64,000 bases of DNA from Dasania sp. GY-MA-18. GTDB lineage: Bacteria; Pseudomonadota; Gammaproteobacteria; Pseudomonadales; Dasaniaceae. Position numbers and translations under genes: made by a program. This document shows positions 16,638-25,638 of this stretch, piece after piece. The notes under the pieces are model-generated. The model made no database searches and was not told the origin of the DNA. It saw nothing but the letters and a program-made list of their open reading frames with translations. Position 1 is the first letter of the stretch. Each line of letters starts with the position of its first letter. The DNA lies in contig NZ_JANHAP010000001.1 in NCBI RefSeq assembly GCF_024734385.1, positions 62,001 through 126,000 on the forward strand. The letters run 5' to 3'.

Positions 16638-18287
16638 ATGAAAGCGTCAGACCTAATGGTGAAATGCCTGGAAGAAGAAGGCATAGAATATATTTTTGGT
16701 GTACCCGGCGAAGAAAATGCCGACTTTATGATGTCGCTGGAACACTCCACCCAAATCCGCTTCATACTCACCCGCCATGAACAAGGCGCTGCCTTTATGG
16801 CCGAAATATACGGCCGTCTCACCGGCAACCCTGCCGGCTGCCTAGGCACTTTGGGGCCTGGTGCCACCAACTTAATTACCGGCGTTGCCGATTCCAATAT
16901 GGATAGAGCCCCCATGCTGGTACTCACCGGCCAAGGCGCCTCTACCCGCCTGCATAAAGAATCCCATCAAGTAATGGACGTGGTGCATATGTTTGAGCCC
17001 GTCACCAAATGGGCCACCACGGTTTGGCACCCCGAAAACATACCCGAAATTATGCGTAAGGCGGTACGCCTGGCCCGCACCGAAAAACCCGGCGCCGTAC
17101 ATATAGAACTACCCGAAGACATCGCCAAGCTACCCTGCGACAAGCAGCCCTTACCGGTAAAAAAATTCCGCCGACCAGTACCCGCCGATAAAATTATGGA
17201 CCAGGCCTTTGCCCGTATACAGCAAGCGAAAAACCCCATCATTATTGCCGGCAATGGCTGCATACGCCGCCGTGCCAGCAAGCAGTTACGGTTGCTGTGT
17301 GAAAAAACACAAATCGGCGTACTCAGCACCTTTATGGCCAAAGGCTGTGTCGATATGGATGCCCCCTACTGCCTTTACACCATAGGTTTAGGCGCAAAAG
17401 ACATACCTGCCTGCGCCCTAGACGCGGCCGACTTAGTCATCACCCTAGGCTACGATATGGTGGAATACCACCCCAAGCTATGGAATAACGACCGCAGTAA
17501 AGACATCATACACATAGACTTTTTACCCGCCGAAATCGATGAAAACTACCACCCTCAAATCGAAGTGGTGGGCGATTTAGCTCACGCCCTGTGGATGCTT
17601 AACGAGCGTATTGACGCCCAGGGCTACAGCTTCGACACCGCACGCCAGCAAGCAGTACGCCGCGATATGACCGAAGAGTTAAACCGCTATGCCGAAGATG
17701 TGACCGAAGGCATAATCAAACCACAAAAAGCATTAAGCGACGCCCGCGCGGTAATGGGGCCAGAGGATATACTGCTATCCGATGTAGGCGCGCATAAAAT
17801 GTGGATAGCCCGTCACTACCAATGCCACGAACCCAACACCTGCCTAATCCCCAACGGTTTTTGCTCTATGGGCTTTGCTCTACCCGGCGCGATTGCCGCC
17901 AGCTTGGTACACCCCGACCGCAATATTTTAGCTATTAGCGGCGACGGCGGTTTTATGATGAATGTACAAGAAATGGAAACCGCCCACAGACTCAACTGCA
18001 AACTCACCGTCATGGTTTGGGAAGACGGCGGCTACGGTTTAATTGCCTGGAAGCAAAGCAATGAATTTAAAAAACACACCGACCTATCCTTCACCAACCC
18101 CGACTGGTTGCAACTGGCCTCTGCCTTTAACTGGCACGGCCACCGAGTCAATAACAGCGCGGATTTAAAAAACACACTCGCCCAAGCCCTAGCCGAAGAC
18201 GGCCCCAGCCTAGTGGTTATTCCCATAGACTACAGAGAAAATATGGCCTTAACCGAGCGTTTAGGGGAGATGACCTGCCCCATATAA
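16638..18287 (+). CDS. acetolactate synthase-like ThDP enzyme, large subunit
   Basis: A 549-aa thiamine-diphosphate enzyme. The N-terminal Pyr domain holds the catalytic Glu at about residue 48 in TRHEQGAAFMAE and GTLGPGATN. A central FAD-type domain follows, and the C-terminal ThDP-binding motif begins GDGGFMMN near 435 and continues to DGGYGLI. Expected reaction: condensation of two pyruvates to 2-acetolactate. No IlvN regulatory subunit gene is adjacent, and the length is close to catabolic AlsS-type enzymes (about 550 aa) rather than IlvB/IlvI, so a catabolic or side-reaction role is possible. AGAGGAGC precedes the ATG. It converges with the aldehyde dehydrogenase across a 537-bp gap. Confidence 0.82.
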   Translation: MKASDLMVKCLEEEGIEYIFGVPGEENADFMMSLEHSTQIRFILTRHEQGAAFMAEIYGRLTGNPAGCLGTLGPGATNLITGVADSNMDRAPMLVLTGQGASTRLHKESHQVMDVVHMFEPVTKWATTVWHPENIPEIMRKAVRLARTEKPGAVHIELPEDIAKLPCDKQPLPVKKFRRPVPADKIMDQAFARIQQAKNPIIIAGNGCIRRRASKQLRLLCEKTQIGVLSTFMAKGCVDMDAPYCLYTIGLGAKDIPACALDAADLVITLGYDMVEYHPKLWNNDRSKDIIHIDFLPAEIDENYHPQIEVVGDLAHALWMLNERIDAQGYSFDTARQQAVRRDMTEELNRYAEDVTEGIIKPQKALSDARAVMGPEDILLSDVGAHKMWIARHYQCHEPNTCLIPNGFCSMGFALPGAIAASLVHPDRNILAISGDGGFMMNVQEMETAHRLNCKLTVMVWEDGGYGLIAWKQSNEFKKHTDLSFTNPDWLQLASAFNWHGHRVNNSADLKNTLAQALAEDGPSLVVIPIDYRENMALTERLGEMTCPI

Positions 18288-18339
18288 AGTCACCGTAAAG
18301 CAAATACAGGCAGTACATTATTTGATGATCTTAGTTAGT

Positions 18340-18366
18340 GGAAAGCTACGAGGCTCTTAGCTTTCC
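18340..18366. other. 9-bp perfect stem-loop downstream of the ALS-like gene
   Basis: GGAAAGCTA and TAGCTTTCC form a 9-bp perfect stem with a 9-nt loop, 53 nt past the ALS-like stop. No T-run follows, so it may be a processing or stabilising hairpin rather than an intrinsic terminator. Confidence 0.45.
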
Positions 18367-18434
18367 ATAATATGATTTCACTATTAGCTGCCTGTTTTCT
18401 TCACCGAAAAATCAGCATTCGCACGATGCCAGAG

Positions 18435-18587
18435 GGCTGAGGCGGGTGCTGTCGCGAAATATAAAAGGGCTGGCCGGGGTAGCGGATGAGACAGCGCAGC
18501 GTCTTAAGGCTCAGTAGCGGACACGGGCGTCTTTTTAGATAAAGGGGGGAGGGGCCAGACCATGTAGCGACAGCATCCGGCTCAGCC
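18435..18587. repeat. Imperfect inverted-repeat element in the 537-bp gap
   Basis: Arms 18435-18457 and 18565-18587 match as an inverted repeat at 20 of 23 positions. A second nested pair is CTGGCC (18470-18475) with GGCCAG (18553-18558). The whole is about 150 nt, more GC-rich than the surrounding sequence, and has no open frame that I would defend. It looks like a folded RNA or a small non-autonomous repeat (MITE/REP-like). The rest of the 18288-18824 gap shows only the hairpin at 18340 and a terminator at 18743. Confidence 0.5.
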
Positions 18588-18742
18588 GTCGGCGTTAGTA
18601 AACTATTGTGTTGGCTTAAGTTGTTCTTGGCAAAAAAGAATCTTACCTATTGGCATAGTTAGATATTTTAAACCCGGCAATGGCAGAAGGCTGGCCATCA
18701 GGGCTAGTAAAGCTCACATTTAACAAAGGTTGCTCAAGCAAT

Positions 18743-18768
18743 AAAAAAGCCCTTACCTAAGTAAGAGC
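18743..18768 (-). terminator. Rho-independent terminator of the aldehyde dehydrogenase gene
   Basis: On the minus strand GCTCTTAC-TTAG-GTAAGGGC forms an 8-bp stem (one G-T pair) followed by TTTTTT. It lies about 57 nt after the aldehyde dehydrogenase stop. Confidence 0.8.
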
Positions 18769-18824
18769 TTTAGCATCGTTAAACAATACGGCTTTTGTGC
18801 AGCCGCAGCATTTAGCTATAAAGA

Positions 18825-20318
18825 CTAACTAATATCTATCCAAGTGGATTTTAGCTCAGTGTAATCATCAAAGGCGTGTAAGGATTTATCACGGCCATTA
18901 CCCGATTGCTTAAAGCCACCGAAGGGCACAGTAATATCGCCACCAAAATAATTATTCACCCATACCGAGCCCGCCTCAATTTCAGCGGCAACACGGTGGG
19001 CACGGCCCAAGTTGTTGGTCCAAATACCACAGGCCAAACCATAAATAGAATCATTGGCTATAGCCACCGCATCGGCTTCGTCTTTAAAGGGGATGGCAAC
19101 TAACACAGGGCCAAACACCTCTTCTTGCGCAATTTGCATATTATTGCGCACGCCTTTAAAAATCGTCGGCTCGTAATAATAACCGCCCTCTACTACCTGC
19201 GCGGGCTTACCACCACAGACCAACTCAGCGCCTTCTTTGGTGGCTACATCCACATAGTATTCAACGGTATCGAATTGCTTTTTATCAATTAAAGCGCCCA
19301 TTACCGTATTGGGGTCCAAGGGGTTGCCGGGCATATGGCCCTTGGCCGCCTCAGCTACCTTGGCAACAAACTCATCTATAATGGATTCTTCTACCAATAA
19401 GCGTGAACCGGCAGTACAGGTTTCACCTTGGTTATAAAAGATCGCCAGCGCTGCCATTTTCGCGGCTTTATCCAAGTCAGCGTCAGCAAACACAATATTG
19501 GGTGACTTGCCGCCCAGCTCTAAAAAAGTACGTTTTAAATTAGATTTGGCGGAATACTCCATCAGCATTTTGCCTACCGGTGTAGAGCCGGTAAAAGTTT
19601 GGCCATCTATATCCATATGTAAAGATAGCGCCTCACCCAAGCTGCCGCCGGGGCCAGGCAACACTTGCAACACACCATCAGGCAGACCAGCCTCTTTGGC
19701 TAAACCGGCTAAACGCAAGGCAGTTAGGGGAGTATTAGAAGCGGGTTTTAAAATCACCGAGTTGCCGGTCGCTAACGAGGGGCCTAGTTTCCAAGCGGTA
19801 GTGGCCAGCGGGAAATTCCACGGCACTATAGCCACCACCACCCCTAGGGGCATACGGGTTACTAGACCTAATTCACCGGGGCCGGTGGGAGCAATTTCGT
19901 CGTAGACCTTATCCACGGCCTCGCCATTCCAGCGCAAGGTATTTATCGCGCTAGCGGAATCTACATAAAGGGTGTCGGAGATAGGTTTGCCGCAATCTAA
20001 GCTTTCTAATAATGCCAGCTCTTGTTGATGCTCTTCTAACAAGTTGGCCCAGCGCACGATGACTTTTTTGCGCTCGGCGGGGGGCAGCTTAGACCATACC
20101 CCAGACTGATAAGCTTTACGTGCGCCAGCAATGGCCAGCTCGGCATCTTCGGGACCACAGCAGGCTATATCTGCTAGCTTTTGGCCATTGGCGGGGTTGA
20201 TGTCGGCCGTGGTTTTGCCCGAAAGCGCATTTACGTATTCACCATTAATAAAAGCGCGGCCTTCGATGCTGAGTTCAGCGGCTCGTTGCTGCCAATCTGC
20301 CAGTGTTAGATCACTCAT
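18825..20318 (-). CDS. NAD(P)-dependent aldehyde dehydrogenase, PuuC-like
   Basis: A 497-aa ALDH. The catalytic Cys is near residue 297 in QGETCTAGSR, the general-base Glu near 267 in LELGGKSPN, and the cofactor region VPWNFPL and FTGSTPVGK are intact. The N-terminus (LADWQQRAAELSIEGRAFINGEYV) and C-terminus (VPFGGFKQSGNGRDKSLHA) closely resemble E. coli PuuC, gamma-glutamyl-gamma-aminobutyraldehyde dehydrogenase, so a role in polyamine-derived aldehyde oxidation is likely. No other puu genes are adjacent. I chose the ATG at 20318 (AGGTAAG upstream), because the 18-residue upstream extension would read through a palindromic promoter-like region and has no family match. Confidence 0.88.
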   Translation of the reverse strand: MSDLTLADWQQRAAELSIEGRAFINGEYVNALSGKTTADINPANGQKLADIACCGPEDAELAIAGARKAYQSGVWSKLPPAERKKVIVRWANLLEEHQQELALLESLDCGKPISDTLYVDSASAINTLRWNGEAVDKVYDEIAPTGPGELGLVTRMPLGVVVAIVPWNFPLATTAWKLGPSLATGNSVILKPASNTPLTALRLAGLAKEAGLPDGVLQVLPGPGGSLGEALSLHMDIDGQTFTGSTPVGKMLMEYSAKSNLKRTFLELGGKSPNIVFADADLDKAAKMAALAIFYNQGETCTAGSRLLVEESIIDEFVAKVAEAAKGHMPGNPLDPNTVMGALIDKKQFDTVEYYVDVATKEGAELVCGGKPAQVVEGGYYYEPTIFKGVRNNMQIAQEEVFGPVLVAIPFKDEADAVAIANDSIYGLACGIWTNNLGRAHRVAAEIEAGSVWVNNYFGGDITVPFGGFKQSGNGRDKSLHAFDDYTELKSTWIDIS

Positions 20319-20351
20319 AAGCTTACCTATTTTATTGAATTTATTATTGAA

Positions 20352-20421
20352 GCATGTGCTACAAGCATGCAATACGGTTACTGCTAAGTGCTCAAAACTA
20401 GCACAGCCCTATAGCAGTAAC
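20352..20421. promoter_or_regulatory. Nested palindromes upstream of the aldehyde dehydrogenase
   Basis: GTTACTGCTA (20377-20386) pairs perfectly with TAGCAGTAAC (20412-20421). Inside it GTGCT (20388-20392) pairs with AGCAC (20400-20404). A third palindrome GCATG/CATGC spans 20352-20370. They lie between the lipA stop and the aldehyde dehydrogenase start, so they may be a lipA-downstream hairpin, an operator, or both. No T-run follows on either strand. Confidence 0.4.
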
Positions 20422-20468
20422 AACACCCACAAGATGTTATTCAATAGTAGGAAAAACTCTGTTTACAA

Positions 20469-21491
20469 CTACTTAAACTGGCTGATATCAACCTGCTTAT
20501 CGGCGTGATAGGAAGATCGCACCATAGGGCCGCTGGCCACACTCTTAAAGCCCAACTGCTTGGCAATTTCACCAAACTCGTCAAACTCTTCGGGGGTGAC
20601 AAAACGCTCTACCGCTAGGTGATCTTTACTGGGCTGTAGGTATTGGCCCATGGTAATCATATCCACATCGTGGGCGCGCATATCTTTCATCACTTGGATC
20701 AGCTCTTCGCGGCTTTCACCCAGGCCCAGCATCAAGCCCGACTTGGTGAGCACATCGGGGCAGCGCGCCTTGAAGTTTTTCAACAAGTCCAGCGACCACT
20801 GGTAATCAGAGCCGGGGCGTATTTTTTTATACAGGCTGGGTACCGACTCCAGGTTGTGGTTAAACACATCCGGCGGCTCATTAGCCAAAATATCCAATGC
20901 GATATCCATGCGGCCACGAAAATCAGGTACCAGCGCCTCAAAGCGTATGCCGGGGCAAGCAGCGCGGGTTTCGCGTATACAGTCGGCAAAATGCTGCGCA
21001 CCACCATCGCGCAGGTCGTCGCGATCTACTGAGGTCACTACCACATACTTGAGCTGTAAATCGCCTATGGCGGCGGCTAGCTCTTTGGGCTCGTTTTCAT
21101 CTAGGGCATTGGGGCGGCCATGGGCCACATCACAGAAGGGGCAGCGACGGGTGCAGATCTCACCCATAATCATAAAGGTGGCGGTGCCACCGCTAAAACA
21201 TTCGCCTAGGTTGGGGCACATGGCCTCTTCGCAAACCGAAGCCAGCTTATGCTTGCGCAACAGGTTTTTAATACGGGTGACTTCTTTGCCTGCTGGCACT
21301 TTAGCCCGTATCCAGTCGGGTTTTTTCGGCATCACTTCGGTGGGTATGACTTTTACCGGGATGCGGGCAACCTTATCGGCACCCCGTAGTTTTTCACCCT
21401 GTACAACTTTTTTAACGGCCTTTTTAGGCGCTGCTGGCGACGCTGCCTTTTGAGCACTTGCCGCGGTATTGACTTCGTTTTGTTCTGACAC
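20469..21491 (-). CDS. lipA: lipoyl synthase
   Basis: A radical-SAM enzyme that inserts two sulfurs into protein-bound octanoate. Both clusters are visible: the auxiliary site [12 protein letters not shown] and the radical-SAM CTRRCPFC motif. [18 protein letters not shown] at the N-terminus is typical of pseudomonad-like LipA. Length is 340 aa from the GTG at 21491 (start SEQNEVNT), my preferred start; an upstream GTG at 21530 would add 13 residues, and neither has a strong ribosome-binding site. An Ala/Lys-rich stretch precedes the conserved part. It is the last gene of the lipB-lipA pair, 53 nt after lipB. Confidence 0.95.
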   Translation of the reverse strand: MSEQNEVNTAASAQKAASPAAPKKAVKKVVQGEKLRGADKVARIPVKVIPTEVMPKKPDWIRAKVPAGKEVTRIKNLLRKHKLASVCEEAMCPNLGECFSGGTATFMIMGEICTRRCPFCDVAHGRPNALDENEPKELAAAIGDLQLKYVVVTSVDRDDLRDGGAQHFADCIRETRAACPGIRFEALVPDFRGRMDIALDILANEPPDVFNHNLESVPSLYKKIRPGSDYQWSLDLLKNFKARCPDVLTKSGLMLGLGESREELIQVMKDMRAHDVDMITMGQYLQPSKDHLAVERFVTPEEFDEFGEIAKQLGFKSVASGPMVRSSYHADKQVDISQFK

Positions 21492-21543
21492 GTTGCAACC
21501 ACTAGTTAGATGAGAGAGTGCGGATACCACTCAAGAAAAATTG

Positions 21544-22188
21544 TCAGGCATTATACCCAAGATCGGCCATGAGTTCGCCCAATAACTGCTCGGCTATAGG
21601 TGCTACCGCCACCGGCTGGTTTAACTCTTGCGCCATGCTGGTAACCGCCATGCCCGCATAGCCACAGGGGTTAATACGGGCAAAGGGCTGCATATCCATA
21701 TCAACATTAAGGCTGAGGCCGTGAAAACTGCGGCCCTTACTCACCCGCAAGCCCAGCTGGGCGATTTTAGCTCCCGAATCCACATACACCCCGGGCGCGT
21801 CAGCTCTAGGGTTAGCACTGATACCCTGCTTGGCCAAGACCTTGACTATGGCCTGCTCAATTACGGTTACTAACTGCCGGACACCTATGCCTAAGCGTTT
21901 GATATCTAAGAGTAAATACACCACCAGCTGGCCGGGGCCGTGGTAGGTAACCTGACCGCCCCTATCCACCTGTACTACCGGTATATCGCCGGGGGCCAGC
22001 ACATGCTCAGCTTTGCCGGCCTGGCCTTGGGTAAATACGGGGTAATGCTGTAACAGCCAGATTTCGTCGGTACAGTCAGCACTGCGCTCTTGGGTGAAGG
22101 TTTTCATGGCCTGCCACACCGGCACATAATCGACTAGGCCTAAGTGCTTAACCACTAAAGCTTGGCTAGCAGTTACCGCAGCAGCCAT
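21544..22188 (-). CDS. lipB: octanoyl-[acyl-carrier-protein]-protein transferase
   Basis: A 214-aa enzyme transferring octanoate from ACP to lipoyl domains, the step before LipA. Visible motifs: the [19 protein letters not shown] block, the Lys of [20 protein letters not shown] and the catalytic Cys of RINPCGYAG. Its ATG follows directly after the stop of the ybeD-like gene with no gap, so translation is coupled. The neighbouring lipA confirms the pathway. Confidence 0.95.
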   Translation of the reverse strand: MAAAVTASQALVVKHLGLVDYVPVWQAMKTFTQERSADCTDEIWLLQHYPVFTQGQAGKAEHVLAPGDIPVVQVDRGGQVTYHGPGQLVVYLLLDIKRLGIGVRQLVTVIEQAIVKVLAKQGISANPRADAPGVYVDSGAKIAQLGLRVSKGRSFHGLSLNVDMDMQPFARINPCGYAGMAVTSMAQELNQPVAVAPIAEQLLGELMADLGYNA

Positions 22189-22473
22189 TTATAAAACCAT
22201 TTTGACGCGGCTAGATAATTTCAATTCAGCGTGTATGGCCTCTAATTGCGTTACCCCTTCAGCGGTAATGGTAATAGTCACTGATTGGAAAGTGCCTTTG
22301 CCGCTGGCCTTGACCGATACTGAGTCGTGATCCACTTCAGCATGTTTATTCATAAGTTCAACAACAAATTGCTGAAAGTCATCGGAGGCATCCCCCAGCA
22401 CCTTGATGGGGTACTGGCAGGGAAACTCTATTTTGGGTTTTTGATCGTCGGGAATATCAGAAAAGTTCATCAC
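22189..22473 (-). CDS. YbeD/DUF493 family protein
   Basis: A 94-aa alpha-beta protein of the DUF493/YbeD family, recognised from IEFPCQYPIKVLG near the N-terminus, the SxKASGKGTFQSVT segment and the terminal SSRVKMVL. Members are found between dacA and lipB in many gammaproteobacteria, exactly as here; an ACT-like fold is known, the function is not settled. It starts 10 nt after dacA and abuts lipB. Confidence 0.9.
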   Translation of the reverse strand: MMNFSDIPDDQKPKIEFPCQYPIKVLGDASDDFQQFVVELMNKHAEVDHDSVSVKASGKGTFQSVTITITAEGVTQLEAIHAELKLSSRVKMVL

Positions 22474-22483
22474 CTAGCCCCTA

Positions 22484-23647
22484 CTAAAACGCCAGTAATT
22501 GTTTAAAAAACAATACAATACCGGCCCACAGGCGCTTAAATAAGCCACCCTCTTCCACCGATTCTAAGGCCACTAGCGGCTCTTGCAATAGGGTTTCGCC
22601 CGCCAAACTTACCACTAGTTCACCGTAGACTTTGCCCTTGGTAACCGGTGCCTTAATCGTTTCATCTATATTGAGCACGGCTTTGATATTATCGTGCTGG
22701 CCGCGGGGGATGGTTAGATGTATGTCGCGGCTCACCCCTAGTTTTAAACTATCACTGTTGCCAGCCCAGACTTTGCTATCGGTTAACTCGGCACCGGCAT
22801 CGTATAGCTGGTGGGTTTCAAAATAGCGAAAGCCGTAAGACAGCAACTTTTGCGTTTCACGCTCTCGGGCCGACTCACTGCTAGTACCCATGACCACCGA
22901 GATTAAACGCATATCATTGCGCTTAGCTGAAGTCACCAAACAATAACCCGCCTCGCTGGTGTGACCGGTTTTTAGGCCATCAACACTGGGGTCTTTAAAC
23001 AATAGACGATTGCGATTGGTGGTACGTATATTGTTGTAGGTGTAATCGTGTTGGCTATACAAGGCATATGATTCAGGAAATTTTAAAATCGCCTGAGCCA
23101 GCTTAGCCAAGTCACGAGCCGTGGTGTAATGCTCGGGGTCGGGCAGGCCGTGGGCGTTTACAAAATGGGTGTTTTCCATGCCCAAAATTTGCGCATGCTG
23201 ATTCATAACATCGGCAAAGGCCTGCTCACTGCCCGCCAAATGTTCGGCCACCGCCACACTGGCATCATTGCCCGATGAAATCACTATGCCCTTGTGCAGT
23301 TCACCTAAGGGCACCTGCTTACCCACTTCTATCCACATCAGCGAGGAGCCTGCAAACACGGGGTTTTGCGCCCAGGCGCGCTTGCTTATTAACACCATGT
23401 CGTCATTGTTAATATTGGGGTTATTTTTTAAATCGTAGGACAGCACATAGCTGGTCATCAGCTTGGTTAAACTGGCTGGCGGCAGACGTTCATCCGCATT
23501 GCTTTCGACTATGACCTTGCCACTGTTGGCGTCTATTAACAAATAGCCAGAGGCGGCAATTTGCGGCGGCGCGGGGATAATAGCTGGCGCGGCCAAACTT
23601 AAGGTGGTTAGAGTGAAGCTGGCAAAAAGAAAAGCAATATATCTCAT
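22484..23647 (-). CDS. dacA: D-alanyl-D-alanine carboxypeptidase (PBP5/6 type)
   Basis: A 387-aa peptidase S11 that trims the terminal D-Ala of peptidoglycan pentapeptides. A signal peptide spans residues 1-19. The active-site triad is intact: S59-L-T-K62, S125-G-N127 and K226-T-G. The C-terminal PBP5_C domain is followed by an amphipathic membrane-anchoring helix (LFKRLWAGIVLFFKQLLAF). It lies downstream of rlpA, in the wall-synthesis cluster. Confidence 0.94.
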   Translation of the reverse strand: MRYIAFLFASFTLTTLSLAAPAIIPAPPQIAASGYLLIDANSGKVIVESNADERLPPASLTKLMTSYVLSYDLKNNPNINNDDMVLISKRAWAQNPVFAGSSLMWIEVGKQVPLGELHKGIVISSGNDASVAVAEHLAGSEQAFADVMNQHAQILGMENTHFVNAHGLPDPEHYTTARDLAKLAQAILKFPESYALYSQHDYTYNNIRTTNRNRLLFKDPSVDGLKTGHTSEAGYCLVTSAKRNDMRLISVVMGTSSESARERETQKLLSYGFRYFETHQLYDAGAELTDSKVWAGNSDSLKLGVSRDIHLTIPRGQHDNIKAVLNIDETIKAPVTKGKVYGELVVSLAGETLLQEPLVALESVEEGGLFKRLWAGIVLFFKQLLAF

Positions 23648-23723
23648 AAGTATGTGTATAAACCCACTATATATGGTGAGGTGAATGAAGTAACAGGATG
23701 GTAACGGAACTCAACGTGTTGCG

Positions 23724-24476
23724 CTACTCGCTAATCAACCTGGGTGTGGCCAGCTGCTTGCTGCGCAGCTCGCTGTCTAGCTGCTCCACTTTGGCATAGT
23801 CGACAAAGGGGCCCAGCAATACGCGATAAAAGCCAGGCACCTCGCTGGTGATAACACTAGCCACCTGACCCGTTTCCTGGGTTAATTTATCGCGAAAGTT
23901 TTGTGCCGAGGCCAAGCTCTGAAACGAGCCCGCCTGCAAATAATAACGCTTTAGGCCTAAGTCGCCGGGCAGGCTCATAGGGTCTATGGCCTCTACCCGC
24001 AATCGGGCGGTGCCCTTTTGGGCGTAGCCCAGCTTAACCGCAGCGGCATAGGACAGGTCTATAATCCTATCCTCGTGAAAAGGTCCTCTATCATTGATGC
24101 GCACAATAATTTGCTTGCCGTTCTCCAAGTTGGTGACCTTGGCAAAACAGGGTATAGGCAAAGTTTTATGGGCAGCAGTGGCTTTGTACAGGCTGTATAA
24201 CTCGCCATTAGAGGTGTTGCGGCCATGAAACTTGGTGCCATACCATGACCCTATGCCCTCTTCCACATAGCCTTTCACCCCCGGCAATAGGTGATAGGTT
24301 TTACCCAGCACCTTATAAGGGCTGCGATTACCCGCCGTGGTAATAGGCTCGCGCACCGGCACGGCATCACTGATTTGATCAGCGGTAAGCACTATGGGCG
24401 GAGCACTATCTTTGGCTTCAAAGACGCTACAAGCCGTTAACAACACGGCGATAACAGCAATAAAAATGACTTTCAT
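23724..24476 (-). CDS. rlpA: RlpA septal lytic transglycosylase lipoprotein
   Basis: A 250-aa lipoprotein. Lipobox LLTAC places the acylated Cys at residue 16. A double-psi beta-barrel (about 75-170) holds EEGIGSWYGTKFHGRNTSNGE and the RINDRGPF catalytic-site block with the Asp of the DRGPF motif. A C-terminal SPOR domain (about 175-250) binds denuded glycan at the septum. Such proteins cleave glycan strands lacking stem peptides. Start ATG is 8 nt from the mltB stop, so it is part of the mltB-rlpA-dacA series. Confidence 0.93.
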   Translation of the reverse strand: MKVIFIAVIAVLLTACSVFEAKDSAPPIVLTADQISDAVPVREPITTAGNRSPYKVLGKTYHLLPGVKGYVEEGIGSWYGTKFHGRNTSNGELYSLYKATAAHKTLPIPCFAKVTNLENGKQIIVRINDRGPFHEDRIIDLSYAAAVKLGYAQKGTARLRVEAIDPMSLPGDLGLKRYYLQAGSFQSLASAQNFRDKLTQETGQVASVITSEVPGFYRVLLGPFVDYAKVEQLDSELRSKQLATPRLISE

Positions 24477-24484
24477 GATTGCGC

Positions 24485-25471
24485 TTACTTAATGGATTCA
24501 CTGAGTTGAAAAACAGCCATCGCATACAACTTGCTGTGGTTGTAACGGGTAATTACATAAAAGTTTTTAAAACCTATCCAGGCTTCATCACCCTGCTCGC
24601 CTTGTAAAATCATAGCCGTGGCCGGGCTATTAATATCGACATCAAAGCTGGGCTGAAAACCGCCAGCCTGTATATCCTGCAAACTATGTTGTGGTTTTAA
24701 GGATTGATTGGCCAAGTCGCGATCGGTTTTATCGTTAATAGTGGCGGTAACGGTAACGGCCTCACCGCTTTGCCAACCGTGTTTGCTAAAATAATTAGCG
24801 ACACTGCCTATGGCATCGATGGGGTTATTAATAATGTCGGCAATACCGTCACCATCAAAATCCACCGCATAATGCCGGTAGCTGCTGGAGATAAACTGGC
24901 CAAAACCCATAGCGCCAGCATAAGACCCCATCAGCTCTTCGGCCTTAAAGCCCTGCTCTTTTACCAGTAATAAGTATTGCTCTAGCTCACTGGTAAAAAA
25001 TTTGCTGCGCGGTGGGTAATCAAACGCCAAAGTGGCCAGTGCATCCAATACTCTATAACTACCTTTAAGCTGACCGTAGCGTGTCTCTACCCCGATAATA
25101 GCGGCAATAATATGGGCGGGCACACCAAACTGCAGCTCGGCTCTAGCCAGCGGCACTTTATATTGTTGTAAAAATTCACGGCCCTGGGCTATGCGGCGCT
25201 CATCTAAAAAGATTTTACGGTAATCTTTCCACGTTAATACTTTTTCGGCGGGGCGCGAGATTGCATCTAAGATGGCTTGCTTGCGTTCAGCCCTGGCCAA
25301 TAAACCGCTGACATAAGCCGTATCAAAACCGTGCTCGCTAGCCATACGCTGGACAAAAGCTTGCGCTTGCTCATGGCTTTGGTAGCTAGCTTGTAAGCCC
25401 GTACTTAAGCACAAAGCCAGTGCCGCCACTGCACTTTTAAACCCAGTTTTGTTAGTCAATTTTTTACCCAC
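24485..25471 (-). CDS. mltB: lytic murein transglycosylase B
   Basis: A 328-aa transglycosylase cutting the MurNAc-GlcNAc bond with anhydro-product formation. A signal-like N-terminus (AVAALALCLSTGLQA) lacks a clear lipobox. The catalytic Glu is in IIGVETRYGQLKGSYRVLDAL. Further family blocks are GSYAGAMGFGQFISSSYRHYAVDFDGDG (with a calcium-binding EF-like loop) and VANYFSKHGW. It follows rodA by 167 nt and precedes rlpA by 8 nt. Confidence 0.94.
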   Translation of the reverse strand: MGKKLTNKTGFKSAVAALALCLSTGLQASYQSHEQAQAFVQRMASEHGFDTAYVSGLLARAERKQAILDAISRPAEKVLTWKDYRKIFLDERRIAQGREFLQQYKVPLARAELQFGVPAHIIAAIIGVETRYGQLKGSYRVLDALATLAFDYPPRSKFFTSELEQYLLLVKEQGFKAEELMGSYAGAMGFGQFISSSYRHYAVDFDGDGIADIINNPIDAIGSVANYFSKHGWQSGEAVTVTATINDKTDRDLANQSLKPQHSLQDIQAGGFQPSFDVDINSPATAMILQGEQGDEAWIGFKNFYVITRYNHSKLYAMAVFQLSESIK

Positions 25472-25638
25472 GTTTAACCTCTACACATCAACAAGCTATG
25501 CATTAAAATATTTTTTACTGCTTGCCGCTCTCCGTAGCCGCCAGCATAACATAGCAGCCCTGCGCAAATAGGAACTAGTTTAAACTTTAACGCATCGTTT
25601 ATTGCTGACATGGCTTAGCCCGTTTAAAAACTAAAATT

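Noticed and set aside
20854-21453. 199-aa frame antisense to lipA
   Set aside because: No signature; lipA is unambiguous on the other strand.
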